Of a stretch of DNA of 64,000 bases, positions 47,135 through 56,006 are shown one piece after another. The position numbers and the translations under genes were made by a program. The first letter of the stretch is position 1; every line of letters begins with the position of its first letter. This DNA comes from Bordetella petrii (GTDB lineage Bacteria; Pseudomonadota; Gammaproteobacteria; Burkholderiales; Burkholderiaceae_B): NCBI GenBank assembly GCA_017745595.1, contig WMBV01000010.1:1-64000 (forward strand). The letters are read 5' to 3'. The notes beneath the pieces are model-generated. The model saw only the letters and a program-made list of their open reading frames with translations, was not told the origin of the DNA and made no database searches.

Positions 47135-49749
47135 CCATGGCAGATACCCTGAAGCGGTACCGCGAAAAGCGCGATTTCAAGCGGACTCCCGAACCCGCGG
47201 AAGGCGGCCGGGCCAACGAAGCGTCGCGAGCCTTCGTCATACAAAAGCACTGGGCCAGCCGGCTACATTACGATTTCCGGCTGGAACTCGACGGCGCCAT
47301 GAAGAGCTGGGCCGTGCCCAAGGGGCCCAGCTACGATCCGTCGGTCAAGCGCATGGCCGTGCAGGTCGAAGACCATCCCATTGCGTACAACCAGTTCGAA
47401 GGCCAGATTCCCAAGGGGCAGTATGGCGCCGGCAAAGTGATCATCTGGGACGAGGGCGTGTGGGCGCCGGTGGGCGACGCGCGCAAGGGCTATCGCGACG
47501 GGCATCTGAAGTTCGATCTGCAGGGGGTCAAGATGCGGGGCCGGTGGGCCCTGATACGCCTGAAGGGCCGCGAACACGAGAAGCAGCCGCCCTGGCTGCT
47601 GATCAAAGACCGCGACGACCTGGCGCGCGGCGAAGACGAATTCTCGGTGGTGGACGAAATGCCCGACAGCGTCGTGCCCTTGCGCAAACAGCGCGGGGCC
47701 GCCTCGGGCAAGGCGGCCGCCGCGACGAAACCCGCCGCGAAAAAGAAGGTAGCGAAGCCGGCGGCGGCGAAGAAAGCCGCCGCGCCGGCCCGGGACGCGG
47801 CCGGCGACCCGGTGCCCGGCAAGCCGGCCGAACTGCCGGCCGGGCTCAAGCCGCAACTGGCCACGCTGGTCGACGGGCCGCCGCGCGACGGCGAAGACTG
47901 GCTGTACGAGGTGAAATACGACGGGTATCGCATCGTGGCCCGCGTGGAAGACGGCCAGGCGCGTTTGTTCACCCGCAATGGCCACGACTGGAGCGCACGG
48001 CTGCCGCACCTGGTCGAAGCCCTGGGCAAGCTCGACGTTCCGTCGGCCTGGATCGACGGCGAGATCGTGGTGCTGGCCGACAACGGCGCGCCCAGCTTCC
48101 AGGCGCTGCAGAACGCCTTCGACAGCGAGCGCACGGGCAACATTGTCTACTACGTGTTCGATATGCCGTATGTGGCCGGCCGCGACATACGCGCCGAGCC
48201 GCTGCACGCGCGGCGCGCCTGGCTGCGCCAGCTGATCGCCGCCCACGAGCCCGTGCTGAAAGGCGCGCTGCGGTTCAGCGAAACCCTGGATGCCACGCCC
48301 GGCCGGCTGGTGGCCACGGCTTGCAAGATGGGGCTGGAGGGCATCATCGGCAAACGGCGCGATTCCTCGTATGTGTCTCGGCGCAGCGAAACCTGGATCA
48401 AGCTGAAGTGCGCCCAGCGCCAGGAATTCGTGATCGTCGGGTACACCTCGCCGCAGGGCTCGCGCGCGGGCTTCGGGGCGCTGCTGCTGGCGGTGCATGG
48501 GCAGGACGGTAAGCTGCGCTATGCGGGCAAGGTCGGCACCGGCTTCGATACACAGAGCCTGCAGTCGCTGGCCAGGCAACTGAAGGCGCTGGACGTTGCC
48601 GCAAGCCCGCTGGCCAGTACCGCCAAAGTGCCGCGCGGCGCGCATTGGGTCAAGCCGCAATTGATCGCCGAAGTCTCGTTCGCCGAATGGACGGCGTCCG
48701 GGCACGTGCGCCAGGGGTCGTTTCGCGGCCTGCGCAGCGACAAGCCGCCCCGTGCCATCAAGCGCGAGCGGCCCAAGGCGGTGGACGAGGTCGAGGCCGA
48801 TATCCAGGCGGGCGGCAAGTCCCGCGCCCCGGCCCGCGCCGGGGCGGGCCAGCGCCAGGACAAGGACACGGCGCGCGCGTCCAGGCTGACCCACCCCGAG
48901 CGCGTCATCGACCCCAGCACCGGACTGACCAAGCTGGACCTGGCCCGCTACTACGGCCTGGTGGCGCCCTTGCTGCTCGAGCACCTGCGGGGCCGCCCCG
49001 TGTCGTTCGTGCGCGCGCCGGCGGGCATCCAGGGCGAATTGTTTTTCCAGAAGCATCCCGACACCGACACCATGCCGGGCGTGAAATCGCTGCCGCGCAG
49101 CCTGTACCCCAGCCATCCTGCGCTGGCGGAAGTCGCGACCCTGCAGGGCATCATGTCGGCCGCGCAAATGAACGTGGTGGAATTCCATACCTGGAACGCC
49201 GTCAAGACGGCCATCGGCAAGCCGGACCGCATGCTGTTCGACCTGGATCCGGGCGAGGGCGTGCAGTGGCCCGCCGTCCGCCAGGCCGCCGAGCTGGTGC
49301 GCGTGCTGCTGCGCGAGCTGGGCCTGCAAGCCTGGCTGAAGACCAGCGGCGGCAAGGGTTTGCACGTGGTGGTGCCGTTACGCAAGCAGTATGGCTGGGA
49401 CGTGGTGAAAGATTTTTCGCAGGCCATCGTGCAGCATCTGGCCAAGACGGTGCCGCAGCTGTTTGTGGCCAAGAGCGGCCCCAAGAACCGCGTCGGCAAG
49501 ATCTTTGCCGACTACCTGCGCAATGGCTTCGGCGCCACCACGGTCGCCGCGTGGTCGGCGCGCGCGCGGCCGGGCATGGGCATTTCGGTGCCGCTGGGCT
49601 GGGACGAACTCGGCAAGCTCGACCGCAGCGACCACTGGACGGTGGCCAACGTGCACACGCGGCTGGATATGGGCAACACGCCCTGGGACGACTACAAGCC
49701 GCAGGCGCTGGGGGCGGCGATGAAGGCGCTGGATTTCCGGCCGAAATAA
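47131..49749 (+). CDS. ligD: Multifunctional DNA ligase D (LigD)
   Basis: An 872-residue NHEJ enzyme with three activities in the order phosphoesterase - ligase - polymerase. The N-terminal 3'-phosphoesterase (about 30-165) has FVIQKHWASRLHYDFRLELDG; a Lys/Ala-rich linker follows (about 190-230). The ATP-dependent ligase (about 235-530) has the nucleotidyl Lys in WLYEVKYDGYRI and TFGIxK-like GLEGIIGKR. The primase-like polymerase (about 585-865) has FDLDPGEGVQW with the catalytic Asp pair. Together with Ku it repairs breaks in non-dividing cells. Confidence 0.96.
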   Translation: MTMADTLKRYREKRDFKRTPEPAEGGRANEASRAFVIQKHWASRLHYDFRLELDGAMKSWAVPKGPSYDPSVKRMAVQVEDHPIAYNQFEGQIPKGQYGAGKVIIWDEGVWAPVGDARKGYRDGHLKFDLQGVKMRGRWALIRLKGREHEKQPPWLLIKDRDDLARGEDEFSVVDEMPDSVVPLRKQRGAASGKAAAATKPAAKKKVAKPAAAKKAAAPARDAAGDPVPGKPAELPAGLKPQLATLVDGPPRDGEDWLYEVKYDGYRIVARVEDGQARLFTRNGHDWSARLPHLVEALGKLDVPSAWIDGEIVVLADNGAPSFQALQNAFDSERTGNIVYYVFDMPYVAGRDIRAEPLHARRAWLRQLIAAHEPVLKGALRFSETLDATPGRLVATACKMGLEGIIGKRRDSSYVSRRSETWIKLKCAQRQEFVIVGYTSPQGSRAGFGALLLAVHGQDGKLRYAGKVGTGFDTQSLQSLARQLKALDVAASPLASTAKVPRGAHWVKPQLIAEVSFAEWTASGHVRQGSFRGLRSDKPPRAIKRERPKAVDEVEADIQAGGKSRAPARAGAGQRQDKDTARASRLTHPERVIDPSTGLTKLDLARYYGLVAPLLLEHLRGRPVSFVRAPAGIQGELFFQKHPDTDTMPGVKSLPRSLYPSHPALAEVATLQGIMSAAQMNVVEFHTWNAVKTAIGKPDRMLFDLDPGEGVQWPAVRQAAELVRVLLRELGLQAWLKTSGGKGLHVVVPLRKQYGWDVVKDFSQAIVQHLAKTVPQLFVAKSGPKNRVGKIFADYLRNGFGATTVAAWSARARPGMGISVPLGWDELGKLDRSDHWTVANVHTRLDMGNTPWDDYKPQALGAAMKALDFRPK

Positions 49750-49780
49750 GCCCGCGGGCGGCGGGCCATCCGGCCGCCGT

Positions 49781-50461
49781 TCAGCGCGATACCACCGCCA
49801 GCGAGAAACCATCCCAGCCCTTGCCGCCCACGGTTTGTATGGCGGTGGCGGTCAGGCGCAGGTCGCGGCCCAGGGCTTCCAGGAAGCGCCGCGCGCCGCG
49901 CACATCGGCCTGGTCGCGGGCGGCGGGGTCGGCGATGCGCCCGCCGCGGATGATGTTGTCGCCCACGATCACGGTGCCGTCGCGCGCCAGCGCCAGCGAC
50001 GCGTCCAGGTACCGCGGGTTGTCGGCCTTGTCGGCGTCCAGGAAGATCAGGTCGTAGGGCGGTACGCCCCGGTCTATCAATTGCCGCAACGACGCGTGCG
50101 CGTCGCCTTCGACGATCTCGACGCAGTCCGCCAAGCCGGCCGCGGCCAGGTTCTGGCGGGCCACCCGCGCGCAGGCCGGGTCGCGTTCCAGCGACAGCAA
50201 TCGGCCGCCGGGCGGCAGCGCGCGTGCCAGCCAGATCGTGCTGTAGCCGCCCAGCGTGCCGATTTCCAGAATGCGCCGGGCGCGCACCATTTGTGCAAAA
50301 ATCTGCAATAGCCGGCCCTGGTTGGGAGCCACTTCGTGGGCCGGCAGGCCCGCCGCCCGGGCGCGTTCCAGCGCATGCGCCAGGGCCGCGTCCTGCAAAT
50401 GCAGTACCTGTTCAAAATAGCTGTCAACCCGGGTCCAGGATTCGTCAACGGCGGGATGCAT
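49781..50461 (-). CDS. Class I SAM-dependent O-methyltransferase
   Basis: A 226-residue methyltransferase of the catechol-OMT-like family (methyltransf_3). Motif I is RRILEIGTLGGYSTIWLARAL (about 62-82), the acidic SAM residue is in LLSLERDP, and the metal-binding DLIFLDADKADN is the diagnostic block. Small-molecule or tRNA wobble methylation are both known in this family; the substrate is unknown. Convergent with ligD, divergent from the LysR gene at 50568. Confidence 0.92.
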   Translation of the reverse strand: MHPAVDESWTRVDSYFEQVLHLQDAALAHALERARAAGLPAHEVAPNQGRLLQIFAQMVRARRILEIGTLGGYSTIWLARALPPGGRLLSLERDPACARVARQNLAAAGLADCVEIVEGDAHASLRQLIDRGVPPYDLIFLDADKADNPRYLDASLALARDGTVIVGDNIIRGGRIADPAARDQADVRGARRFLEALGRDLRLTATAIQTVGGKGWDGFSLAVVSR

Positions 50462-50567
50462 GCGCGGCTCCAGTCAAAGAAAGATGCCATGCATGCTACG
50501 CAAGCCGCGCCGCTGCGCATATCGAGTTATTCTGGCAGCTACGACAGTTTTTTTAACAAGGCCTATC

Positions 50568-51425
50568 ATGCGCGCGCTGCCGCCCCTGTCTGCCCTGAAG
50601 GTGTTCGAAGCGATCGCGCGCACGGGGTCGGTGACGGCGGCCGCCCAGGAACTGCACCGCACGCATGGCGCCGTCAGCCGGCAATTGCGCCTGCTGCAAG
50701 AGCACGCCGGCACGGCGCTGTTCGACAAGCACGGCAACGGCTTGCGCCTGAACCAACACGGCGCCGCGCTGCATGCGCTGATACAGCCGCTGTTCGACCA
50801 GCTCGAGGCGGGCTATGCCGGCATTGTGCGGCGCGCCCGCCACCCGGGCCTGCATGTGGCCTGCAGCGCCACGTTCGCCATGCGCTGCCTGGTGCCGCGC
50901 CTGGGCGATTTCTATCGGCAGCGGCCCGACATCCGCATCCGGCTGTCCATGACTTCGGCGCGCGAACTGCGGGACGAGGGCGCCGACCTGCTCATCGCAT
51001 GGGACCTGGCCACTTATTCACGGGCCGACCGGGCTGCCGCCGTGCCGCTGGCGCCCGTCGCGTTCGGTCCGGTGCATGCGCCGGGCTATCGCGCGCGCGG
51101 GGCGGCCCGCACCCGCATCGCGCACGATTTCACCACCAGCGCCTGGACGCAATGGCAGGCCTTGTCGGGCCTCGACCTGAAGCTGAGCCGCGAGATCACC
51201 TTTCCGCACACCCATCTGTGCATCGAGGCGGCCGCGTCCGGCCTGGGCGTGGCCCTGGTCGAAGCGCGCCTGGTGCGCAAGGAACTGGACGACGGCGCGC
51301 TGGTGGCGCCGCGCGGTTTCACCCGCTTCCCGGGCGGGCTGATGGCATTGCCCGCGCCCGGCCGCGCCGACGACCCCCAGGCATGGGCGTTCATTGCCTG
51401 GCTGCGGCAGGCCCTGGACGCATGA
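50568..51425 (+). CDS. LysR-type regulator, GcvA/AmpR-like
   Basis: A 285-residue LTTR. The N-terminal HTH (MRALPPLSALKVFEAIARTGSVTAAAQELHRTHGAVSRQLRLLQE) carries the LPPLSALKVFEA opening typical of the GcvA/AmpR subgroup. The effector domain ends with FAWLRQALDA-type helix. The start at 50568 lies after an AT-rich stretch; an upstream in-frame ATG at 50460 is rejected as it adds Arg/Cys-rich residues. It is divergent from the O-methyltransferase, which it may control. Confidence 0.92.
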   Translation: MRALPPLSALKVFEAIARTGSVTAAAQELHRTHGAVSRQLRLLQEHAGTALFDKHGNGLRLNQHGAALHALIQPLFDQLEAGYAGIVRRARHPGLHVACSATFAMRCLVPRLGDFYRQRPDIRIRLSMTSARELRDEGADLLIAWDLATYSRADRAAAVPLAPVAFGPVHAPGYRARGAARTRIAHDFTTSAWTQWQALSGLDLKLSREITFPHTHLCIEAAASGLGVALVEARLVRKELDDGALVAPRGFTRFPGGLMALPAPGRADDPQAWAFIAWLRQALDA

Positions 51426-51442
51426 GGCCTGCCGGCCACGAT

Positions 51443-51472
51443 TTGCCTGGACAGGGCGGAAGATGCTATAGT
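51443..51472 (+). promoter_or_regulatory. Promoter of tRNA-Arg
   Basis: -35 TTGCCT (51443-51448), 18-base spacer, -10 TATAGT (51467-51472), 13 bases before the tRNA start. A well-formed sigma-70 promoter. Confidence 0.8.
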
Positions 51473-51485
51473 TTCTTTCTTTGCA

Positions 51486-51562
51486 GCGCCCGTAGCTCAG
51501 TTGGATAGAGTACTTGGCTACGAACCAAGGGGTCGTGGGTTCGAATCCTGCCGGGCGCGCCA
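51486..51562 (+). tRNA. tRNA-Arg(ACG)
   Basis: A 77-base tRNA with CCA encoded. Acceptor GCGCCCG/CGGGCGC, anticodon stem CTTGG/CCAAG around CTACGAA, anticodon ACG at 51520-51522 (A34 becomes inosine), T-arm GTGGGTTCGAATCCTGC. It reads CGN codons. Confidence 0.97.
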
Positions 51563-51598
51563 GAACAAGCCCCTCGTGGGCACGGTGGTATTTCGGGT

Positions 51599-51632
51599 GG
51601 GCCCGATGCGCATGCGCATCGGGCCCATTTTG
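51599..51632 (+). terminator. Terminator after tRNA-Arg
   Basis: A perfect 28-base palindrome (GGGCCCGATGCGCA and its complement, 51599-51626) followed by ATTTTGTTT. It ends the tRNA transcript and may also serve the minus-strand TTT gene ending at 51685. Confidence 0.85.
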
Positions 51633-51684
51633 TTTGGCCGGCCGCGCCGCGGGTCGGGCGTCGCGCCTGGAGCCGTTCGGGCCG

Positions 51685-52671
51685 TCACTCCCTCTTGATA
51701 TTGTTCGCCTGAATCACCTTTTTCCAGTTCTGGATTTCTCTGGCCATGCGTTCTTGCGATGCCTGCGGGGTGTCGGCAACCGGCTCCAGCCCCTGCGCAT
51801 GCAGCCAGGCAACCATCTCCGGCGATTTCAGGATGCCGACGAATTCCCGATTCAGCCGGTCTACGACCGCGCGAGGCGTCTTGGCGGGGACGAAGACCCC
51901 ATACCATACGGCGGCGTCAAAACCCTTGATTCCGGCTTCATCGACAGTGCTCATCTCGGGCCACATATTGCTTCGGCTCGCGGTGGTGAGCGCCAGGGCG
52001 CGCAGTTTGCCGGCTTCGGCGTACTTTTTGGCCGTGGCGAGCGGGTCGATGATCACTTGCACATCGTTGGCCATGGCGGCATTCAGCGCCAGACTCGCTC
52101 CCTTGAAGGGCACATGCATGATGTCCATACCGGTGGCCGCTTTCAGGTGCTCGGTGGTCAGGTGGATCGAACTGCCTACGCCCGGTGAGCCATAGTTGAG
52201 CTTGCCCGGGTGAGCCTTTGCGTAGGTGATCAATTCACCCATGGTCTTGACCGGCAGGGTGTTGTTCACCAGCACGGCGAATGGACCTGCTACGGCGGTG
52301 GTCACGGGAGTGAGGTCGCGTTCCACGTCATAGGGCAGATCGGATTTGAGGGCAGGGTCTACTGAGATGGCGCCACTGTGTATCAAGATGGTCGTGCCGT
52401 CCGGATCCCCGCGCACGGCAGCTTCTGTGCCGATCGAGCCGCCCGCGCCCGCGCGGTTTTCCACAATGACGGTGCGGCCGATGCGCGCGGCCAAGTCATT
52501 GGCCAGTTTGCGCGCCAGAATGTCGGAAGTGCCGCCGGGCGAGAACGGCACGATGACTTTCACCACTTTCCCTGCCGGCAGTTCGTCGGCCGCATGTACG
52601 CCGACCGCGCCGAGCAGCGCCGATATCGCCAACGCGACCAGGCCTTGCCGCGCGCTTGACATGATCTTCAT
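51685..52671 (-). CDS. TTT substrate-binding protein, Bug family
   Basis: A 328-residue periplasmic receptor. The start at 52671 (MKIMSSARQGLVALAISALLGAVGVHA) gives the signal peptide; a second Met (52662) is possible. Family blocks: VIVPFSPGGTSDILARKLA, VIVENRAGAGGSIGTEAAVRGDPDGTT, IMHVPFKGASLALNAAMANDVQ, WYGVFVPAKTPRAVVDRL. It overlaps the enoyl-CoA hydratase stop by four bases, so uptake and degradation are co-expressed from the promoter at 53610-53639. Confidence 0.95.
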   Translation of the reverse strand: MKIMSSARQGLVALAISALLGAVGVHAADELPAGKVVKVIVPFSPGGTSDILARKLANDLAARIGRTVIVENRAGAGGSIGTEAAVRGDPDGTTILIHSGAISVDPALKSDLPYDVERDLTPVTTAVAGPFAVLVNNTLPVKTMGELITYAKAHPGKLNYGSPGVGSSIHLTTEHLKAATGMDIMHVPFKGASLALNAAMANDVQVIIDPLATAKKYAEAGKLRALALTTASRSNMWPEMSTVDEAGIKGFDAAVWYGVFVPAKTPRAVVDRLNREFVGILKSPEMVAWLHAQGLEPVADTPQASQERMAREIQNWKKVIQANNIKRE

Positions 52672-53492
52672 GATTGAGTTCCTTTGGATGATGGGAAGGA
52701 AGGGGTTTCCAAGCCTGGAAACGCCAGCGGTTCTCCGGCGAGAAAGCGGCGAACCGCGTCTCGGTGGTAATCGCTGTCCATGCATAGCCCCTGCGCATAG
52801 CTCTCCAGTTCTGCCATGGCATGCTGGTCAAGCTGAAAGCTCTGGTTCAGGATGTTCTTGGCCAGGCCGATCGCCACCGGCGAGGCTTCGGTGAAGCGCC
52901 GCGCCATCGTCATCGCCTCGGCCAGCAGGTCGGCGGGTTCGTGCACGGCATAGACGATACCCAGCCCGCAGGCCTCTTCTGCGGACAGGACGCGCGCGCT
53001 GAAGATCAGTTCCTTGGCGCGCTGCAGCCCGACCACGCGCGGCAGCAGGTACATGGCGGCCATGTCCGGCACCAGTCCGATACGGGCGAACACCTGGCAG
53101 AACCGGGCGCGTGGTGTGGCCAGCACGAAATCCGACATCAGCGCCAGGCTGAAGCCGCCGCCGAACGCCGCGCCGTCGACGGCGGCGATCACGGGTTTTT
53201 CCAGGTTGGTCCATGAAGGCAGCCATTCGTGCAGCGCGTGGATGCGCTGGCGCGACTCGTAAGCCGTGCGCGGCTTGGCGCTCATGGCCCGCAGGTCTCC
53301 GCCCGCGCAGAAGTTGTCTCCAGCGCCATGCAGGACCAGCACGCGCACGGCGGCGTCGTCGCGCAGTTGCCGCAGTAACTGCGGCAACTCTTGCCGCATG
53401 ACTTCATCCAGGGCATTGCGGGCCTTCGGCCGGTCGAGCGTGACGAGCGCGACGCCGTCGCGCATTTCGCAGCGCAGGGTTTGCCAGTCCAT
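52668..53492 (-). CDS. Enoyl-CoA hydratase/isomerase family protein
   Basis: A 274-residue crotonase. The oxyanion-hole segments DNFCAGGDLRAM and DGAAFGGGFSLALMSDF and the active-site block ARIGLVPDMAAMYLLPRVVG are present. The catalytic Glu of classical hydratases is replaced by Asp in LVPDM, as in many members with other substrates. It hydrates or isomerises an enoyl-CoA. It is the first gene of a minus-strand pair with the TTT receptor and is transcribed from an operator-bearing promoter shared in sequence with the LIV operon. Confidence 0.93.
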   Translation of the reverse strand: MDWQTLRCEMRDGVALVTLDRPKARNALDEVMRQELPQLLRQLRDDAAVRVLVLHGAGDNFCAGGDLRAMSAKPRTAYESRQRIHALHEWLPSWTNLEKPVIAAVDGAAFGGGFSLALMSDFVLATPRARFCQVFARIGLVPDMAAMYLLPRVVGLQRAKELIFSARVLSAEEACGLGIVYAVHEPADLLAEAMTMARRFTEASPVAIGLAKNILNQSFQLDQHAMAELESYAQGLCMDSDYHRDAVRRFLAGEPLAFPGLETPSFPSSKGTQS

Positions 53493-53577
53493 GGTCAGGC
53501 CGCCCGCGCCGCGGCGCCGCAGGGTTTCAAGGATCGGCGCATGGCCGCCCAGGGTATGGATGTCTCGTTCATTTTAT

Positions 53578-53639
53578 ATTCTATATAGAGAATAAATTAT
53601 TTGATAAAGAATATATTCTGGCCAAGGTGGTTCCGTCAA
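53578..53639 (-). promoter_or_regulatory. Promoter and operator of the enoyl-CoA hydratase - TTT operon
   Basis: Minus-strand -35 TTGACG (53639-53634), 18-base spacer, -10 TATATT (53615-53610). The palindrome ATTCTATATAGAGAAT (53578-53593) begins 17 bases downstream of the -10, covering the early transcribed region. The same spacing is found at the LIV promoter, suggesting one repressor. Confidence 0.65.
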
Positions 53640-53694
53640 TGCAAATTCGAGGCGAATCGGTTGGGCATTTGCTAATGGAAAACCCCTGTTTTAA

Positions 53695-53730
53695 ATTCTA
53701 TGTAGAAAATCCTAATCTCTATATAGAATA
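53695..53730 (+). promoter_or_regulatory. Pair of palindromic operators before the TTT-CaiB operon
   Basis: ATTCTATGTAGAAAAT (53695-53710) and ATCTCTATATAGAATA (53715-53730), 20 bases centre to centre. They match the operators at 53578 and 57038. A weak -35/-10 pair (TTTGCT 53668, TTAAAT 53691) would overlap the first one. The rest of the 366-base spacer 53493-53858 is AT-rich and non-coding. Confidence 0.6.
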
Positions 53731-53858
53731 ATAAACAGGCTATGGCGCCATTCGAATGGCAGCAGCGAAAAGATCGTTCGGGTCGCCATTTTTTACCGGA
53801 CCAGCGGCCTGGTCGGCGCCTCGCCGTTCCGGATCCCTTTCAGGCAAGGAGACAACTC

Positions 53859-54827
53859 ATGAAAATCGCATGCCGCCGAACGCTCGTTGCATTTCTACTG
53901 ACCGCCGCTACCGCGGCGCACGCGCAGGGCTGGCCGGAACGTCCGATCCGGATGATCGTGCCGTTCGGGCCGGGGTCCGCCACCGACACGATGGCGCGGA
54001 TCGTTACCGAGCCGCTGTCCAAGGCGCTTGGGCAGCCCATCGTGCTGGAGAACAAGCCGGGCGCGAATTCCACGCTGGGCACCAATATCGCGGCCAAGGC
54101 CGATCCCGATGGCTACACGCTGGCCCTGGCGACCAATTCCGGCTTGGCGGCAAGCCCCGCCGGCCTGACCGAAGGGGTGCCGTACGACCCGGTCAAGGAC
54201 CTGAAGTACGTCACGCTGGTCGGGTCGATTTCTTATGTCTGGGTGGCCAACAACGATGTGCCGGTCCAGACCGCGAAAGAGATGGTCGACTACATCAAGG
54301 CCCACCCCGGGAAGCTGAACTACGCCAGCGGCAATACCGGCGGCATTTCGTACGGGGGGTTCATCAAGAACAGCTACGGGCTGGACATCACGCACGTGGC
54401 CTATAAGTCGACGCCGCCCGCGCTGGTGCAATTGATCGGCGGAGACGTGCAGGTGATGATGGCCGATGTGGCGTCCGCCACGCCCATGATAAAGGGCGGC
54501 AAGGTGAAGGCGCTGGGCGTGCCCGTGGCCAAGCGCAATCCGTTGCTGCCGGAGGTGTCGACCTTCGAAGAGCAGGGCCTGTCGACCCCGCCCGACATGT
54601 CGGGATGGTGGGCGGTGGTGGCCCCGGCGGCGACGCCCGACGCCATTCTGGACAAGCTGAATACGGAGTTGGTGCGAGTGCTGAACATGCCGGATATCCA
54701 GGCCAAGCTGCTCAACAACGGCATCGTGGCCATTCCTTCCAGCCGGGCGGAAGCGACGCAATACCAGCGCGAGCAGCTCGAGGTATGGCGCCGTATGGTC
54801 AGCGAACTGCATTTGCAGGGCAGTTGA
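53859..54827 (+). CDS. TTT substrate-binding protein, Bug family
   Basis: A 322-residue periplasmic receptor. The start at 53859 (MKIACRRTLVAFLLTAATAAHAQ) has AAGGAG upstream and a clean signal peptide; an earlier ATG at 53742 lies next to the operators and is unlikely. Blocks: WPERPIRMIVPFGPGSATDTMARIV, LENKPGANSTLGTNIAAKADPDGYT, THVAYKSTPPALVQLIGGDVQ. The usual HVPYKG is HVAYKS here. Followed four bases later by the CoA-transferase. Confidence 0.95.
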   Translation: MKIACRRTLVAFLLTAATAAHAQGWPERPIRMIVPFGPGSATDTMARIVTEPLSKALGQPIVLENKPGANSTLGTNIAAKADPDGYTLALATNSGLAASPAGLTEGVPYDPVKDLKYVTLVGSISYVWVANNDVPVQTAKEMVDYIKAHPGKLNYASGNTGGISYGGFIKNSYGLDITHVAYKSTPPALVQLIGGDVQVMMADVASATPMIKGGKVKALGVPVAKRNPLLPEVSTFEEQGLSTPPDMSGWWAVVAPAATPDAILDKLNTELVRVLNMPDIQAKLLNNGIVAIPSSRAEATQYQREQLEVWRRMVSELHLQGS

Positions 54828-54831
54828 GGCA

Positions 54832-55965
54832 ATGCAGACTATGACGCTCGATACTGCCCTCGAGGGCCTGACCGTGCTGGATATCAGCCAGGGTATTGCC
54901 GGGCCCTACTGCGCGGCGTTGCTGGGCGACCTGGGCGCACGCGTGCTGAAAGTGGAGCCTCCCGGCGGGGATTGGCTGCGGCGCGCGGGCGGGCGCATAG
55001 GCGGTTCCACGGCGATGTTCGAGACGTTCAACCGCGCCAAGCAATCCATCGTGCTGGACTTGAAATCGCCGGCAGGGATGGCGGCCGCGCGCCGGCTGGC
55101 CGGCTCGGCCGACGTCGTGGTGGAAAGCGCCCGGGTCGGGTCGATGGCGCGGCTGGGCCTGGGGTACGGCGACCTGGCATCCGGGTCGCCGCACTTGGTC
55201 TATACGTCGATCAGCGGCTTCGGCCAGAACGGCCCGAATGCCCGCCGTCCGGCGACGGACACGGTCATCCAGGCGTATACCGGCCTGGCGTGCCACGCTA
55301 CGTCGCTGCCCGGGGCGCCACGCCTGCGCGTGGCCGTGGTCGACATCGTGTCGGGCTTGTATGCCAGCCAGGCCACGCTGGCCGCCCTGCTGAAACGCTG
55401 GCGCCACGGCCAAGGGCAGTGGGTGCAGGTGGACCTGGTGCACGCGATGGCGTCGCTGCAGGCCTACCGGATCGCCGACACGCTGGTGAACGGCCCCACC
55501 GGAGACCGCGAGGCGTTTGCCGTCGCCGGCAACTACACGGCGCGTGGCGGGGCGCTGTCCATCAGCGCGGCCAACGACAGGCACGTCGTGGCGTGCCTGC
55601 AGGCGCTGGACCTAGTCGATGTGCTGCAACAGCCAGTGTTCGCGGATTCCGCGGGGCGGCAGGCCAACCAGCAGGCGCTTCGCGAGCACGTCGCCCAGGC
55701 GCTGGCGGGCTTGCCGCTGTCCGAGGCCCTGGATCGGTTGCAGCGGGCCGACGTGCCATGCCAGCGCATCCTGGATTACGCCGGTTTCGTGGCCGATGCG
55801 CAGGACTCCAGGCCGGACCTTTTCCAGTGGCTGGAATGCGCCGACGGCGCCCGGTTGCCGGCGATTCGCACGCCCGCGACGTCGGCCGCCCGGCCGTTGG
55901 CCCGGGCGCCGGCGCTGGACGAGCACGCGGCGTCGATTCGGGCCGAATTCGGCTTGCAGGCATGA
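54832..55965 (+). CDS. CaiB/BaiF-type CoA-transferase
   Basis: A 377-residue class III CoA-transferase that moves CoA between acids by way of a covalent Asp-acyl intermediate. Family blocks: LTVLDISQGIAGPYCAALLGDLGARVLKVEPPGGDWLR at the N-terminus, FNRAKQSIVLDLKSPAGMAAARRLAGSADVVVE, YTSISGFGQNGPN, and the conserved Asp in VVDIVSGLYASQATLAAL (about residue 168). Slightly shorter than average, with a trimmed C-terminus. It probably activates the acid taken up by the receptor encoded just upstream. Confidence 0.94.
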   Translation: MQTMTLDTALEGLTVLDISQGIAGPYCAALLGDLGARVLKVEPPGGDWLRRAGGRIGGSTAMFETFNRAKQSIVLDLKSPAGMAAARRLAGSADVVVESARVGSMARLGLGYGDLASGSPHLVYTSISGFGQNGPNARRPATDTVIQAYTGLACHATSLPGAPRLRVAVVDIVSGLYASQATLAALLKRWRHGQGQWVQVDLVHAMASLQAYRIADTLVNGPTGDREAFAVAGNYTARGGALSISAANDRHVVACLQALDLVDVLQQPVFADSAGRQANQQALREHVAQALAGLPLSEALDRLQRADVPCQRILDYAGFVADAQDSRPDLFQWLECADGARLPAIRTPATSAARPLARAPALDEHAASIRAEFGLQA

Positions 55966-56006
55966 GCCGGCGGGCCGGGCCGCCGCGTCGACGCCTGCCG
56001 GGTGTG

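Noticed and set aside
47263-49365. Open frame of 700 codons opposite ligD
   Set aside because: Antisense mirror of LigD; no motifs and high His/Gln/Arg content typical of such shadows.
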